This document shows, piece after piece, positions 27,467 through 37,364 of a stretch of 64,000 nt of DNA (position 1 is the stretch's first letter; every line of letters starts with the position of its first letter). The DNA is from Sanguibacter inulinus. GTDB lineage: Bacteria > Actinomycetota > Actinomycetes > Actinomycetales > Cellulomonadaceae. The notes beneath the pieces are model-generated. The model saw nothing but the letters and a program-made list of their open reading frames with translations. It did not search any database and was not told the DNA's origin. The stretch lies in assembly GCF_013415325.1 (NCBI RefSeq), contig NZ_JACBYE010000009.1:56111-120110 (forward strand), written 5' to 3'. The position numbers and the translations under genes are program-made.

Positions 27467-27480
27467 CGGGAGCGCTTCCA
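27467..27480. promoter_or_regulatory. CelR-like operator 2
   Basis: CGGGAGCGCTTCCA is a second, weaker match to the CelR consensus (two differences), centred 85 bases from operator 1, about eight helical turns, which would allow looping between the two sites. Confidence 0.6.
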
Positions 27481-27610
27481 GTTAGGCGAGGCCTGCCAGC
27501 GGAGCGACGCACGGCGTGGTCCAATGTCCCTGCACCTGCGTGCCCTGTGCCCGCCTCTGCAGGAGGCACACCCGTGCCTGCCCCAGGACCCACCCGAGAG
27601 CCGTCGAGCC

Positions 27611-28879
27611 ATGAACCTGTCCCCCGCAGCGCCTGCCGCGCCCCCTGCGTCGTACTACTCCAGGCGTCCGCCGCGCTGGCTGGGCCGGGCGCTCTTGTCC
27701 GGGGTGGTGACGGTCTTCGCCGCGATCTTCGTGTGGCGCGCCCTCGGCTCGCTCACGAGCCTCATCGTCAACCTCATCATCGCGCTGTTCCTCGCGCTCG
27801 CGATGGAGCCGATGATCTTGTGGCTGGTCAAGCACGGCTGGAAGCGCGGCGCCGCGACAGCCACAGTGCTGTTCAGCCTGCTGGCCGCAGCCGCCGCGGT
27901 CATCGCACTCTTCGGCCGGATGTTCCTCGAGCAGGCCGGTGACCTCATCCGGTCGCTGCCCAGCACCTACGACTCCGTGACGCTCTGGGCGGAGAAGCAG
28001 TTCGACGTCGTGATCCCCGAGATGGAAGACCTCCAGGCCCAGCTGCTGCAGGACTACGGCAACGAGGTGGCCTCGCGTGCCCTGGCGATCGGCACCTCGG
28101 TGATCGGTGGCCTCTTCGCCTTCGCGACGATCTTGCTCGTCTCGTACTACCTCGCGGCAGCAGGCCCCAAGTTCCGTGCGTCGATCTGCGGGTGGTTGCG
28201 GCCCAAGAACCAGACCGAGGTGCTGCGCCTGTGGGAGATCACGCAGATCAAGATCTCGGACTACATCAACTCGCGTGTGGTGCTCGCGGCGATCGCGAGC
28301 TTCTTCACAGGGGTGTTCCTCACGATCATCGACATCCCGTACGCGCTGCCCCTCGCGCTCTTCACAGGGGTCGTCTCGCAGTTCGTGCCGACCATCGGTA
28401 CGTACATCGGTGGTGCGCTGCCGATCGTCTTCGCCCTCACCGGTGGCAGCTGGCAGAAGGCCGTCATGGTCCTCGGGTTCATCATCCTGTACCAGCAGGT
28501 CGAGAACATGTGGCTGTCACCGAAGATCTCGGCCCGCGCCCTCCAGATGAACCCCGCGGTGTCCTTCGTCGTGGTGCTCGCCTTCGGTGCCGTCTTCGGC
28601 GCTCTCGGGGCATTCCTCAGCCTGCCCGTCGCCGCGACCATCCAGGCCGTCGCGACCACGTACCTGCGCCGACACGAGCTCGTGGACTCCCACATGCTGC
28701 ACGACCCCGCGCCGGGTGACAGCGACGGAGGCGAGGAGGAGTCCAGCGACGGGGCGGCAGAGGCCGACGAGAGCACGGCAGCCGCCGCTCGAGCGACAGC
28801 GCACGACTCCGCAGCCGACGGGCGCGCGCAGTCTGAGCCTCCGCTCCCGGACCGCGGCACGGACGGCACCCGGGACTGA
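27611..28879 (+). CDS. AI-2E family transporter (TqsA/PerM type)
   Basis: A 422-residue polytopic membrane protein of the AI-2E/UPF0118 family. There are two spans near the N-terminus (about 25-75), a third at about 80-100, a long amphipathic segment, and five further spans from about 160 to 340 containing VPTIGTYIGGALPIV, the family signature. The C-terminal 70 residues are an acidic, Ser/Ala-rich cytoplasmic tail. The family includes exporters of signalling molecules and Na+/H+ exchangers; the substrate here is unknown. ATG at 27611 is chosen over one about 28 codons upstream because the family begins near this point. Confidence 0.85.
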   Translation: MNLSPAAPAAPPASYYSRRPPRWLGRALLSGVVTVFAAIFVWRALGSLTSLIVNLIIALFLALAMEPMILWLVKHGWKRGAATATVLFSLLAAAAAVIALFGRMFLEQAGDLIRSLPSTYDSVTLWAEKQFDVVIPEMEDLQAQLLQDYGNEVASRALAIGTSVIGGLFAFATILLVSYYLAAAGPKFRASICGWLRPKNQTEVLRLWEITQIKISDYINSRVVLAAIASFFTGVFLTIIDIPYALPLALFTGVVSQFVPTIGTYIGGALPIVFALTGGSWQKAVMVLGFIILYQQVENMWLSPKISARALQMNPAVSFVVVLAFGAVFGALGAFLSLPVAATIQAVATTYLRRHELVDSHMLHDPAPGDSDGGEEESSDGAAEADESTAAAARATAHDSAADGRAQSEPPLPDRGTDGTRD

Positions 28880-28893
28880 TCGCCGCCCTGCGC

Positions 28894-31800
28894 TCAGTCC
28901 TCGAAGTCGTAGAACAGCCGTTCGACGACGGCTCGCGCCCGTCGCGCCGACCGCAGGTAGTCCTGCTCGAGCTGTGCTCCGCTGCCGGGCGGGTAGTGCA
29001 CCACGCGGGCGATCCCGCTGAGCGCCGCGATGTCGGAGGGCAGGACGTCGGCCGTCGCCCCGCCGACGCGCCCGGACCACAGGACGAGGGCGTCGCGCAG
29101 GTTCGACGCGAGCTGCCAGGCCTCGGACAGGACGTCGGCGTCGTCGCGCTCGACGAGCCCTGCGACGACCGCCGCCTCGAGCCCTGCGAGCGTCTCGGTG
29201 GTCCGCAGGCCCTCCACGGCGTGCCCGTGCTGCAGCTGGAGCAGCTGGACGGTCCACTCGACGTCGCTGATCGCACCACGCCCGAGCTTGAGGTGCCGTG
29301 CCGGGTCGACACCGCGGGGCAGCCGCTCGGCCTCGACCCGCGCCTTGATGCGCCGGATCTCGCGGACCGTCGCCGCGTCCAGCCCGGAGGCCGGGAAGCG
29401 GAGCGGGTCGATGAGCCGCTCGAAGTCCGCCCCGAGCGTCTCGTCGCCCGCGACAGCCCGGGCCCGCAGCAGCGCCTGGCTCTCCCAGGCAGCCGACCAG
29501 CGCCCGTAGTACCCGGCGTAGGAGTCGAAGGACCGCACGAGAGGACCGTTGCGGCCCTCGGGGCGCAGGTCGGCGTCGACCTGGAGCGGCGGCTCCTCGC
29601 TCGACCCGCTGAGCGAGGACCGCACCTTGCGTGCGACATCGAGGGCGTACCTCTGGGCGACGGCGTCCTCGGTCCCGGGTGACGCCCTGTAGACGAACAT
29701 GACGTCGGCGTCCGAGCCGTAGCCGAGCTCACGGCCACCGAGGCGGCCCATCGCGATGATCGACATCGCGGCGGGAGCCTGCGCCCGGGTCAGCCCGGCC
29801 TCTTCGCACAGCACGAACTCCGCGACGCGCAGCGCCCCGCGCAGCACAGCGTCTGCCGCGTCGGAGATCCCCAGCGCTGCAGCGGGCGCCTCGCACAGCC
29901 CGAGCAGCTCGGCGCACGCGATCCGGGCGAGCTCGCGGCGGCGCATCGCGCGCAGCACGGTGATGGCCCGCACCTGGTCGTCGGCGCGGGTCAGCACGGC
30001 GTCGGACTCTGCGACCAGGCGGGCGAGCGGACGGGGCTTGAGGTCGCTGTCCTCGGCGAGCCAGGTGACCGACTCGGGCGAGCGACCGAGGGCCTCCGCG
30101 ACGTAACGGGAGGTCGACAGGAGGGAGGCGAGCCTGTAGGCGGCAGACCCGGAGTCCCGCAGCAGCTTGAGGTACCAGTGGGTGGTGCCGAGCTCTTCGG
30201 AGAGCCGCCTGAAGGCGAGCAGCCCACCGTCCGGGTCCGAGCCCTCGGCGAACCAGCCGAGCATCACAGGCAGCAGCTGGCGCTGGATCGCGGCCCGCCG
30301 GCTGACCCCTTCGGTGAGCACGGCGATGTGGCGCATCGCGCCCTTGGGGTCGCGGTAGCCGATGGCCGCGAGGCGCGCGCGGGCTGCCTCGGGCGCCAGG
30401 CTCGCCTCTTCGGCCGACAGCTGGGCCGTGGCGGGCAGCAGCGGCCTGTAGAACAGCTCTTCGTGGAGCGTGCGGACGTCGCGGCGCACGGTCTTCCAGC
30501 GTTGGACGAGCCCCTCGGCGCCGTCGCTGCGCATGCCGGCCGAGCGCGCGAGTCGACGCAGGTCCTGCTCACCTGTCGGCATGAGGTGCGTGCGCCGCAG
30601 GTTGACCAGCTGGATGCGGTGCTCGAGGACCCTCAAGAACCTGTAGCAGACGGCCAGCTGGGCGGCGTGCTCGCGGCCCACGTACCCGGCGCTGGCGAGT
30701 GCCGCGAGGGCGGTCAGCGTGTTGGAGCTGAGGATCGACGGGTCGGACCGCCCGTGCACCAGCTGGAGCAGCTGGACGGTGAACTCGACGTCGCGCAGCC
30801 CACCCTTGCCCAGCTTGAGCTGACGGTCCGCCTCGGCAGCCGGGACGTTGTCCTCGACGCGGCGACGCATCGCCTGGGAGTCCTCGACGAAGTTCTCCCG
30901 CTCGACGGCCGACCACACGAGCGGGGTGATCGCTTCGGTGTACGCCCGCGAGAGCTCGACGTCCCCGGCCACGTGGCGGGCCTTGAGGAGCGCCTGGAAC
31001 TCCCAGGTCTTGGCCCAGCGCTCGTAGTACGAGACATGGCTGGACAGGGTACGCACGAGCGGCCCGTTCTTGCCCTCGGGACGCAGAGCGGCGTCGACGG
31101 GCCACAGCGGCGGCACGCTGCTCGGCCCTCCCCCGCACACTCGGGTGAGGATCGTGGCGAGCTTCGCGCCCGCGGCCATCGCGTCGCTCTCGTCGGTCCC
31201 CTCGGTCGGCTCGGCGACGTAGACGACGTCGACGTCGCTCACGTAGTTGAGCTCGCGCCCGCCGCACTTGCCCATCCCCAGGACCGAGAGCCGGACGCCG
31301 GCACCGTGGTCGGGCAGCTCGCCGCGGGCGACCGCGAGAGCGGCCTCGAGGGCCGCAGACGCGAGGTCGGCCAGCGCGGCGGCGACGGCCGGCAGGATCG
31401 ACAGCGGCTCGGTCGACGTGAGGTCGCTCGCCGCGATCCGCAGCAGCCTGCTGCGGTAGGCCCGGCGCATCGCGTCGGTCGCCTCGATCTCCGGCATCCC
31501 GGCGACCGGGACGTCAGCCTCGGGGTCCGCCCCGACCGCGCGGAGCAGCTCGGCCCGGACCAGGCTGACGTCGACCCCGACACCGCTCGTCGTGTCGCTC
31601 ACGACGTCGAGCAGCTCGGGGTGCCGCACGAGCTCGTCACCGAGCGCGACCGAGGCGCCGAGGACGTTCAGCAACCGGTCCCGGACCAGCTGCTCGTCCG
31701 GGGCGAGGTGCACGGCGTCGATGCCCTCGGTGTCCCCCGACAGCAGGCGCCCCAGCAGGGCGGCGCGCTGCGCGTGGTCCGGGTCGACGGTCGCCGCGCA

Positions 31801-32004
31801 GCACAGCCGGATGAGGGCGATGAGCGCGAGGTCGGGGTCGGCCGTGGCCGCGAGGGCGGGCAGCAGTGCTGAGCTCGGCTGCACCTCCCCCACGACGGCC
31901 GTGAGGTCTTTGTCCCCGCACAGCTGGGCTGCGCGCGCGACGTCGGAGAAGCCGAGCCGGGTGAGTCTCCCGGTCAAGGACGTGGTCCGGGAGGTGCTCA
32001 CCAT
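28894..32004 (-). CDS. glnE: bifunctional glutamine synthetase adenylyltransferase/deadenylase
   Basis: A 1036-residue regulator that adds AMP to, or removes it from, the Tyr of glutamine synthetase. It has two nucleotidyltransferase domains: the N-terminal deadenylase with LGMGKCGGRELNYVSDVDVVYV at about 245, and the C-terminal adenylylase with AMGRLGGRELGYGSDADVMFVY at about 755, each followed by helical domains. It lies 61 bases downstream of glnA2, the same order as in M. tuberculosis (Rv2222c-Rv2221c). Its target is the GlnA encoded at 18519-19943, which keeps the modifiable Tyr. Confidence 0.96.
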   Translation of the reverse strand: MVSTSRTTSLTGRLTRLGFSDVARAAQLCGDKDLTAVVGEVQPSSALLPALAATADPDLALIALIRLCCAATVDPDHAQRAALLGRLLSGDTEGIDAVHLAPDEQLVRDRLLNVLGASVALGDELVRHPELLDVVSDTTSGVGVDVSLVRAELLRAVGADPEADVPVAGMPEIEATDAMRRAYRSRLLRIAASDLTSTEPLSILPAVAAALADLASAALEAALAVARGELPDHGAGVRLSVLGMGKCGGRELNYVSDVDVVYVAEPTEGTDESDAMAAGAKLATILTRVCGGGPSSVPPLWPVDAALRPEGKNGPLVRTLSSHVSYYERWAKTWEFQALLKARHVAGDVELSRAYTEAITPLVWSAVERENFVEDSQAMRRRVEDNVPAAEADRQLKLGKGGLRDVEFTVQLLQLVHGRSDPSILSSNTLTALAALASAGYVGREHAAQLAVCYRFLRVLEHRIQLVNLRRTHLMPTGEQDLRRLARSAGMRSDGAEGLVQRWKTVRRDVRTLHEELFYRPLLPATAQLSAEEASLAPEAARARLAAIGYRDPKGAMRHIAVLTEGVSRRAAIQRQLLPVMLGWFAEGSDPDGGLLAFRRLSEELGTTHWYLKLLRDSGSAAYRLASLLSTSRYVAEALGRSPESVTWLAEDSDLKPRPLARLVAESDAVLTRADDQVRAITVLRAMRRRELARIACAELLGLCEAPAAALGISDAADAVLRGALRVAEFVLCEEAGLTRAQAPAAMSIIAMGRLGGRELGYGSDADVMFVYRASPGTEDAVAQRYALDVARKVRSSLSGSSEEPPLQVDADLRPEGRNGPLVRSFDSYAGYYGRWSAAWESQALLRARAVAGDETLGADFERLIDPLRFPASGLDAATVREIRRIKARVEAERLPRGVDPARHLKLGRGAISDVEWTVQLLQLQHGHAVEGLRTTETLAGLEAAVVAGLVERDDADVLSEAWQLASNLRDALVLWSGRVGGATADVLPSDIAALSGIARVVHYPPGSGAQLEQDYLRSARRARAVVERLFYDFED

Positions 32005-32065
32005 CAGCGTGCTTCCGTCAGTCGGTCTGCGGGCAGGTCAGGGCGGGTCGTGGGCGTCGGCCGGG

Positions 32066-33400
32066 TCAGAGGACCTGGAGCAGGCGCTTGAGCTCGAAGG
32101 GCGTGACCTGCTGGCTGTAGCCCTGCCACTCCTGGCGCTTGTTCTTGAGCACGAAGTCGAAGACGTGCTCGCCGAGGGTCTCGGCGACGAGCTCGGACTT
32201 CTCCATGAGGCTGATCGCGTCGTCGAGGGTCTGCGGGAGCGGCTTGATGCCGAGCGCGCGGCGCTCGGCGTCGGTGAGCTCCCACACGTCGTCGTCGGTC
32301 GCCTCGGGCAGCTCGTAGCCCTCTTCGATGCCCTTGAGACCGGCCGCGAGCGTGAGCGCGAAGGCCAGGTACGGGTTGGCGGCGGTGTCGAGCGCGCGGT
32401 ACTCCACGCGGCTCGAGTTGCCCTTGCCCGGCTTGTACATGGGCACCCGCACGAGCGCGGAGCGGTTGTTGTGGCCCCAGCAGACGTAGCTCGGGGCCTC
32501 GGCCCCGCCCCACAGGCGCTTGTAGGAGTTCACGTGCTGGTTGGTCACGGCGGTGATCTCGGCGGCGTGCACGAGGAGACCGGCGATGAAGTGACGGGCC
32601 GTCTTCGACAGCTCGTACTGCGCCCCGGGCTCGTGGAAGGCGTTGCGGTCCCCCTCGAAGAGCGAGAGGTGCGTGTGCATGCCCGAGCCCGGCTGGTCGG
32701 CGAGCGGCTTGGGCATGAAGGAGGCGAACACGCCCTGCTCGAGCGCCACCTCCTTGATGACCGTGCGGAAGGTCATGAGGTTGTCGGCCGTGGTGAGGGC
32801 GTCCGCGTAGCGCAGGTCGATCTCGTTCTGGCCGGGGCCTGCCTCGTGGTGGGAGAACTCGACCGAGATGCCCATGGACTCGAGCATCGTGATCGCGGCG
32901 CGGCGGAAGTCGTGACCCTGCGTGCGGGCGACGTGGTCGAAGTACCCGCCGTGGTCGATCGGTACCAGCGGGCCGTCGGCCGTCGGCGGCTCGAAGAGGT
33001 AGAACTCGACCTCGGGGTGCGTGTAGAAGGTGAACCCCTGGTCAGAGGCCTTCGCGAGGGCGCGCTTGAGCACGTTGCGGGAGTCCGCGAGCGAGGGCTC
33101 ACCGTCGGGGGTGAGGATGTCGCAGAACATCCGGGCGGTCCCGTGATGTTCACCACGCCAGGGCAGCACCTGGAAGGTCGTGGGGTCGGGCCGGGCGATC
33201 ATGTCCGCCTCGTAGACGCGCGTCAGCCCTTCGATGGCGCTGCCGTCGAAGCCGATGCCCTCGGAGAACGCGGACTCGAGCTCGGCCGGTGCGATCGCAA
33301 CGGACTTGAGCATCCCGAGCACGTCGGTGAACCAGAGGCGGATGAAGCGGATGTCGCGCTCCTCGACCGTGCGGAGCACGAACTCTTGCTGCCTGTCCAT
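32066..33400 (-). CDS. glnA2: glutamine synthetase, GlnA2 type (type I-alpha)
   Basis: A 444-residue second glutamine synthetase-family enzyme. It has IGFDGSAIEG, PEVEFYLFE, SHHEAGPGQNEIDLRY, PKPLADQPGSGMHTHLSLF and NRSALVRVP. It is about 30 residues shorter than the main enzyme and lacks the adenylylation Tyr: the matching region reads DDVWELTDAE, with Trp instead. That is the type I-alpha pattern, so GlnE should not regulate it although glnE is co-transcribed. Activity toward glutamate or a related amine is not decided by sequence. Confidence 0.93.
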   Translation of the reverse strand: MDRQQEFVLRTVEERDIRFIRLWFTDVLGMLKSVAIAPAELESAFSEGIGFDGSAIEGLTRVYEADMIARPDPTTFQVLPWRGEHHGTARMFCDILTPDGEPSLADSRNVLKRALAKASDQGFTFYTHPEVEFYLFEPPTADGPLVPIDHGGYFDHVARTQGHDFRRAAITMLESMGISVEFSHHEAGPGQNEIDLRYADALTTADNLMTFRTVIKEVALEQGVFASFMPKPLADQPGSGMHTHLSLFEGDRNAFHEPGAQYELSKTARHFIAGLLVHAAEITAVTNQHVNSYKRLWGGAEAPSYVCWGHNNRSALVRVPMYKPGKGNSSRVEYRALDTAANPYLAFALTLAAGLKGIEEGYELPEATDDDVWELTDAERRALGIKPLPQTLDDAISLMEKSELVAETLGEHVFDFVLKNKRQEWQGYSQQVTPFELKRLLQVL

Positions 33401-33480
33401 GGGTCCATCATGGCTGATGCCAGAGGCTTTTGGTGCGCGACAGACGGAAATCGCCGAGGGAAAGCACTAGGGTCGGTCGC

Positions 33481-35142
33481 ATGGTGGACATCAGGATCGC
33501 CCTAGCGCAGATCGACACGTGCGTCGGCGACGTCGACACGAACTCCCGGACCATCCTCGAGTGGTCGCGGCGCGCCGCGGCCGAGGGAGCCCACGTCGTG
33601 GCCTTCCCCGAGATGACGATCACCGGGTACCCGATCGAGGACCTCGCGCTGCGTGCGTCCTTCCAGCGGGCCGCCCGCGCGGCCGTGCAGACGATCGCGG
33701 ACCAGCTGGTCGCCGACGGGCTAGGCGACCTCACCGTCGTGCTCGGCACTGTCGGTGCACCGCAGGTCACCCGCACGAGCCCCGGGACCCGGCCGACCAA
33801 CCAGGCCGTCGTCCTCCAGCACGGTGCGGTGACGGCCTCCTACGACAAGCACCACCTCCCGAACTACGGGGTCTTCGACGAGTTCCGCATCTTCGCCCCG
33901 GGCGCCGAGCCCTGCATCCTCGAGATCCAGGGCCGTCGTGTCGGGCTCGTGGTGTGCGAGGACATCTGGCAGGACGGCGGACCGGTCGCAGAGCTCGCCC
34001 AGGCCGAGGTCGACCTGCTGCTCGTGCTCAACGGCTCGCCCTTCGAGGAGGGCAAGGGGCACACCCGCACCGACCTCGCCGCGCGCCGGGCCCACGAGCT
34101 CCGCGCGCCGGTCGCGTACGTCAACATGGTCGGCGGACAGGACGACCTCGTCTTCGACGGCGGGTCCTTCGTGGTCGGCGAGGACGGCTCGGTCCTGACG
34201 AGCGCACCCCAGTTCGTCGAGCACCTGCTCCTGTGGGACCTCGCCGCTGACGGCGAGCCAGAGCACCGTGGACCGCTCGCCCCGCCGCTCGGCGACGAGG
34301 AAGAGGTCTACCAGGCGATCGTCACGGGTGTGCGCGGCTACGTGCGCAAGAACGGGTTCCGCAGCGTGGTGCTCGGTCTGTCTGGCGGGATCGACTCGGC
34401 GCTCGTCGCCGCGATCTGCGCCGACGCGATCGGCGGGGAGAACGTCTACGGCGTCTCGATGCCCTCGTCCTACTCCTCGGAGCACTCCAAGGACGACGCG
34501 GCGGACCTGGCCAAGCGCATCGGCGCCCACTACAGGGTCCAGCCGATCGCGCCGATGGTCGACGCCTTCCAGGGGCAGCTCGACCTGCAGGACGTCGCCG
34601 CCGAGAATCTCCAGGCGCGTGTGCGCGGCATGATCCTCATGGGTCTGTCGAACGCCGAGGGGCACCTCGTCCTCGCGACGGGCAACAAGTCCGAGCTCGC
34701 CGTCGGGTACTCGACGATCTACGGCGACGCCGTCGGCGGCTACGCGCCGATCAAGGACGTCGACAAGTCGCAGGTGTGGGCGCTCTCGCGCTGGCGCAAC
34801 AACGCGGCCCTCGACGCCGGGCAGATCCCGCCGATCCCGGAGAGCTCGATCACCAAGCCCCCCTCGGCCGAGCTCCGCCCGGGCCAGGTGGACCAGGACT
34901 CCCTGCCGCCCTACGACCTGCTCGACGAGGTCCTCGACGCGTACATCGAGCACGCCGAGGGCCGGGCCGAGCTGCTCGCCCGCGGCTTCGACGAAGAGGT
35001 GGTCGACAAGGTCGTCTCCCTCGTCGACCGCGCCGAGTGGAAGCGCCGGCAGTACCCGCTCGGCCCCAAGGTCACGGCTCTCGCCTTCGGGCGCGACCGC
35101 CGGCTCCCGGTGACCTCGCGCTGGCGCGAGCCGCACGCCTGA
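33481..35142 (+). CDS. nadE: glutamine-dependent NAD+ synthetase
   Basis: A 553-residue two-domain enzyme for the last step of NAD synthesis. The N-terminal nitrilase-type glutaminase (1-260) has the Glu in FPEMTITGYP, Lys in YDKHHLPNYGVFDE and Cys159 in VVCEDIWQD; the C-terminal synthetase has the ATP loop LSGGIDS at about 300-306. The ATG at 33481 is used; the frame also opens earlier (33430) across the glnA2 promoter side. It is divergent from glnA2 with 80 bases between. Confidence 0.95.
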   Translation: MVDIRIALAQIDTCVGDVDTNSRTILEWSRRAAAEGAHVVAFPEMTITGYPIEDLALRASFQRAARAAVQTIADQLVADGLGDLTVVLGTVGAPQVTRTSPGTRPTNQAVVLQHGAVTASYDKHHLPNYGVFDEFRIFAPGAEPCILEIQGRRVGLVVCEDIWQDGGPVAELAQAEVDLLLVLNGSPFEEGKGHTRTDLAARRAHELRAPVAYVNMVGGQDDLVFDGGSFVVGEDGSVLTSAPQFVEHLLLWDLAADGEPEHRGPLAPPLGDEEEVYQAIVTGVRGYVRKNGFRSVVLGLSGGIDSALVAAICADAIGGENVYGVSMPSSYSSEHSKDDAADLAKRIGAHYRVQPIAPMVDAFQGQLDLQDVAAENLQARVRGMILMGLSNAEGHLVLATGNKSELAVGYSTIYGDAVGGYAPIKDVDKSQVWALSRWRNNAALDAGQIPPIPESSITKPPSAELRPGQVDQDSLPPYDLLDEVLDAYIEHAEGRAELLARGFDEEVVDKVVSLVDRAEWKRRQYPLGPKVTALAFGRDRRLPVTSRWREPHA

Positions 35143-35219
35143 CACCCCCGCACCCCCGGCCGGTCACGACCTGGCCGGCCGTCTGACGCAGACCCACCCA
35201 CGACGCAGAGGCAGCACAC

Positions 35220-36083
35220 ATGGCACAGCACTCGCTCCCCGGTTCCGGCACCGGAGCCGAGACCCCCGTCGCACCCGCACAGCGCAAGCGGTTCCGCGTG
35301 CACCACCTGGCCGAGCACAAGGAGGCCGGGCGCAAGCTCACGATGCTCACGGCCTACGACACCATCACCGCGCGGATCTTCGACGAGGCCGGGCTCGACC
35401 TGCTGCTCGTCGGCGACTCGGCCGGGGACAACGTCCTGGGCCACGAGAACACCATCCCGGTGACCCTCGACGAGATGGTCGTCGCGGCTCGCTCGGTCGC
35501 GCGCGCCGCCAAGCACTCGATGGTCGTCGTCGACCTGCCCTTCGGCAGCTACGAGGCCTCCCCCGAGCAGGCGCTCCAGTCCGCGGTGCGGATCTTCAAG
35601 GAGACCGGCGCCCAGGCCGTCAAGATCGAGGGCGGCAAGCGCATCGCCGCCCACGTCGCGCTCCTGACGGGAGCGGGCATCCCCGTCTTCGGTCACCTCG
35701 GCTTCACCCCGCAGTCGGAGAACATGCTCGGTGGCAAGCGCGTGCAGGGTCGCGGCGACGAGGCGGCCGAGCTGCTGTGCGAGGACGCCCTCGCGCTCCA
35801 GGAGGCCGGCGCCGTGGCGGTCGTCCTCGAGATGGTCCCCGCCCCCGTCGCCGCACGGGCTACCGAGATCCTGCGGATCCCCACGATCGGCATCGGTGCG
35901 GGCAACGAGGTCGACGGGCAGGTTCTCGTGTGGACCGACATGGCCGGCATGGGTGCGTGGTCGCCGCGGTTCGCCAAGCAGTTCGGTCAGGTCGGCCAGG
36001 CGCTGTCCGACGCGGCGCAGGCCTACGTCTCTGAGGTGCAGTCCTCGACCTTCCCGGGACCTGAGCACCAGTACGAGCACTGA
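35220..36083 (+). CDS. panB: 3-methyl-2-oxobutanoate hydroxymethyltransferase
   Basis: First committed enzyme of pantothenate synthesis; uses 5,10-methylene-tetrahydrofolate to make ketopantoate. The 287-residue barrel has MLTAYDTITARIFDEAG, LLVGDSAGDNVLG (metal Asp), DLPFGSYEASPEQAL, AVKIEGG and GHLGFTPQ, ending with the IGIGAGNEVDGQVLVWTDM segment that carries the conserved Gly-rich substrate loop. The N-terminus has about 25 extra low-complexity residues, as in other actinobacteria. A strong hairpin follows. Confidence 0.96.
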   Translation: MAQHSLPGSGTGAETPVAPAQRKRFRVHHLAEHKEAGRKLTMLTAYDTITARIFDEAGLDLLLVGDSAGDNVLGHENTIPVTLDEMVVAARSVARAAKHSMVVVDLPFGSYEASPEQALQSAVRIFKETGAQAVKIEGGKRIAAHVALLTGAGIPVFGHLGFTPQSENMLGGKRVQGRGDEAAELLCEDALALQEAGAVAVVLEMVPAPVAARATEILRIPTIGIGAGNEVDGQVLVWTDMAGMGAWSPRFAKQFGQVGQALSDAAQAYVSEVQSSTFPGPEHQYEH

Positions 36084-36108
36084 CCGGACTCAGCTGCCGG
36101 TCCAGGAC

Positions 36109-36152
36109 GACGAGAAGGCCCCGACGACATCTGTCGTCGGGGCCTTCTCGTC
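36109..36152. terminator. 21-bp hairpin after panB
   Basis: Perfectly complementary 21-base arms (36109-36129 and 36132-36152), 25 bases after the panB stop; it can also end the convergent small gene at 36192-36368. Confidence 0.85.
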
Positions 36153-36191
36153 ATGTCAGTCACGCGAGCCGACCAGGCCTCGTCCGGGCTG

Positions 36192-36368
36192 TCAGGCCCG
36201 TTCGTCCTCCGCGTCCGCCTCGTCCCACGCCTCGGTGCGGGCGTCGGCCTGCTGGAGCGCCTTCTGCGCCGCCTCGCGCGTGGGGTACGGGCCCATCCGG
36301 TTCGTCCACGACGACGGCTTTCCCTCTTCGACCTCTCGGGTCTTGGTGTTGAAGTAGAACTCGGCCAC
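36192..36368 (-). CDS. small SPOR-like protein
   Basis: A 58-residue soluble protein starting VAEFYFNTKTREVEEGKPS and ending in an acidic tail. The GPYPTREAAQKALQQA segment resembles the second half of a SPOR repeat, the fold that binds denuded peptidoglycan, but there is no signal or membrane anchor, so the SPOR name may be only a sequence likeness. A GAGGAGG ribosome site just upstream of the GTG supports the start. It is divergent from map. Confidence 0.72.
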   Translation of the reverse strand: MAEFYFNTKTREVEEGKPSSWTNRMGPYPTREAAQKALQQADARTEAWDEADAEDERA

Positions 36369-36494
36369 GGGGCCCTCCTCAGCTCTGCGCCTGGGGCGCT
36401 CTCTGAGCACCCATTCTGCCTGGGGACCCACCGTCTCGCCTGCCCTGGTCGCCCTCCTGGCGACTGCGGACGCCCTGGTCCGTAGACTGGGCCC

Positions 36495-37364
36495 ATGTCT
36501 TCCGCGCGATCCAGCTCTCTGCTCGTCCCTGGCACCGTCGGTCCCCGACGCCAGGTCCCTGCGTCGATCCCCCGCCCGGAGTACGTGGGCCGACCCGGAC
36601 CGGCGCGGTACACGGGGCCGGACGTCGTCGCCCCCGAGGTGATCGAGCGGATCCGCGTGGCCTCGACGATCGCCGCCCGCGCCCTCGCCCTCGTCGGCGA
36701 GCACGTGGCACCCGGCGTGACGACCGACGAGCTCGACAGGATCGGGCACGAGTACATGCTCGACCACCACGCCTACCCCTCGACCCTGGGCTACCGGGGT
36801 TTCCCGAAGTCGCTGTGCACCTCGATCAACGAGGTCATCTGCCACGGGATCCCCGACTCGACCGTCCTCGAGGACGGTGACATCGTCAACGTGGACGTCA
36901 CGGCGTACATCGGCGGGGTGCACGGCGACAACAACGCGACCTTCCTCGTCGGAGACGTCGACGAGGAGTCGCGGCTGCTCGTCGAGCGCACGCAGGAGGC
37001 GCTGGCCCGCGCGATCAAGGCCGTCAAGCCCGGACGTGAGGTCAACGTCATCGGGCGGGTCATCGAGAAGTACGCAGACCGGTTCGGCTACGGCACGGTC
37101 CGCGACTACACGGGGCACGGGGTCGGCGAAGCCTTCCACACCGGCCTCGTGATCCCCCACTACGACGCCGCGCCGCAGTACAGCACGGTGATCGAGCCAG
37201 GGATGGTCTTCACCATCGAGCCCATGCTCACCCTGGGCACGAACGACTGGACGATGTGGGACGACGGATGGACCGTCGTCACAGCAGACGGTCGACGGAC
37301 AGCACAGTTCGAGCACACGCTGGTCGTCACCGACACCGGAGCGGAGATCCTGACACTGCCATGA
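36495..37364 (+). CDS. map: type I methionine aminopeptidase
   Basis: Removes the initiator Met from nascent proteins. The 289-residue pita-bread fold carries all five metal ligands: two Asp in [14 protein letters not shown], His in [11 protein letters not shown], Glu in FTIEPML and Glu in QFEHTLVV. The first 40 residues are a Pro-rich extension of the kind that binds the ribosome in actinobacterial MetAPs. Its stop overlaps the ppgK start (ATGA). Confidence 0.95.
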   Translation: MSSARSSSLLVPGTVGPRRQVPASIPRPEYVGRPGPARYTGPDVVAPEVIERIRVASTIAARALALVGEHVAPGVTTDELDRIGHEYMLDHHAYPSTLGYRGFPKSLCTSINEVICHGIPDSTVLEDGDIVNVDVTAYIGGVHGDNNATFLVGDVDEESRLLVERTQEALARAIKAVKPGREVNVIGRVIEKYADRFGYGTVRDYTGHGVGEAFHTGLVIPHYDAAPQYSTVIEPGMVFTIEPMLTLGTNDWTMWDDGWTVVTADGRRTAQFEHTLVVTDTGAEILTLP

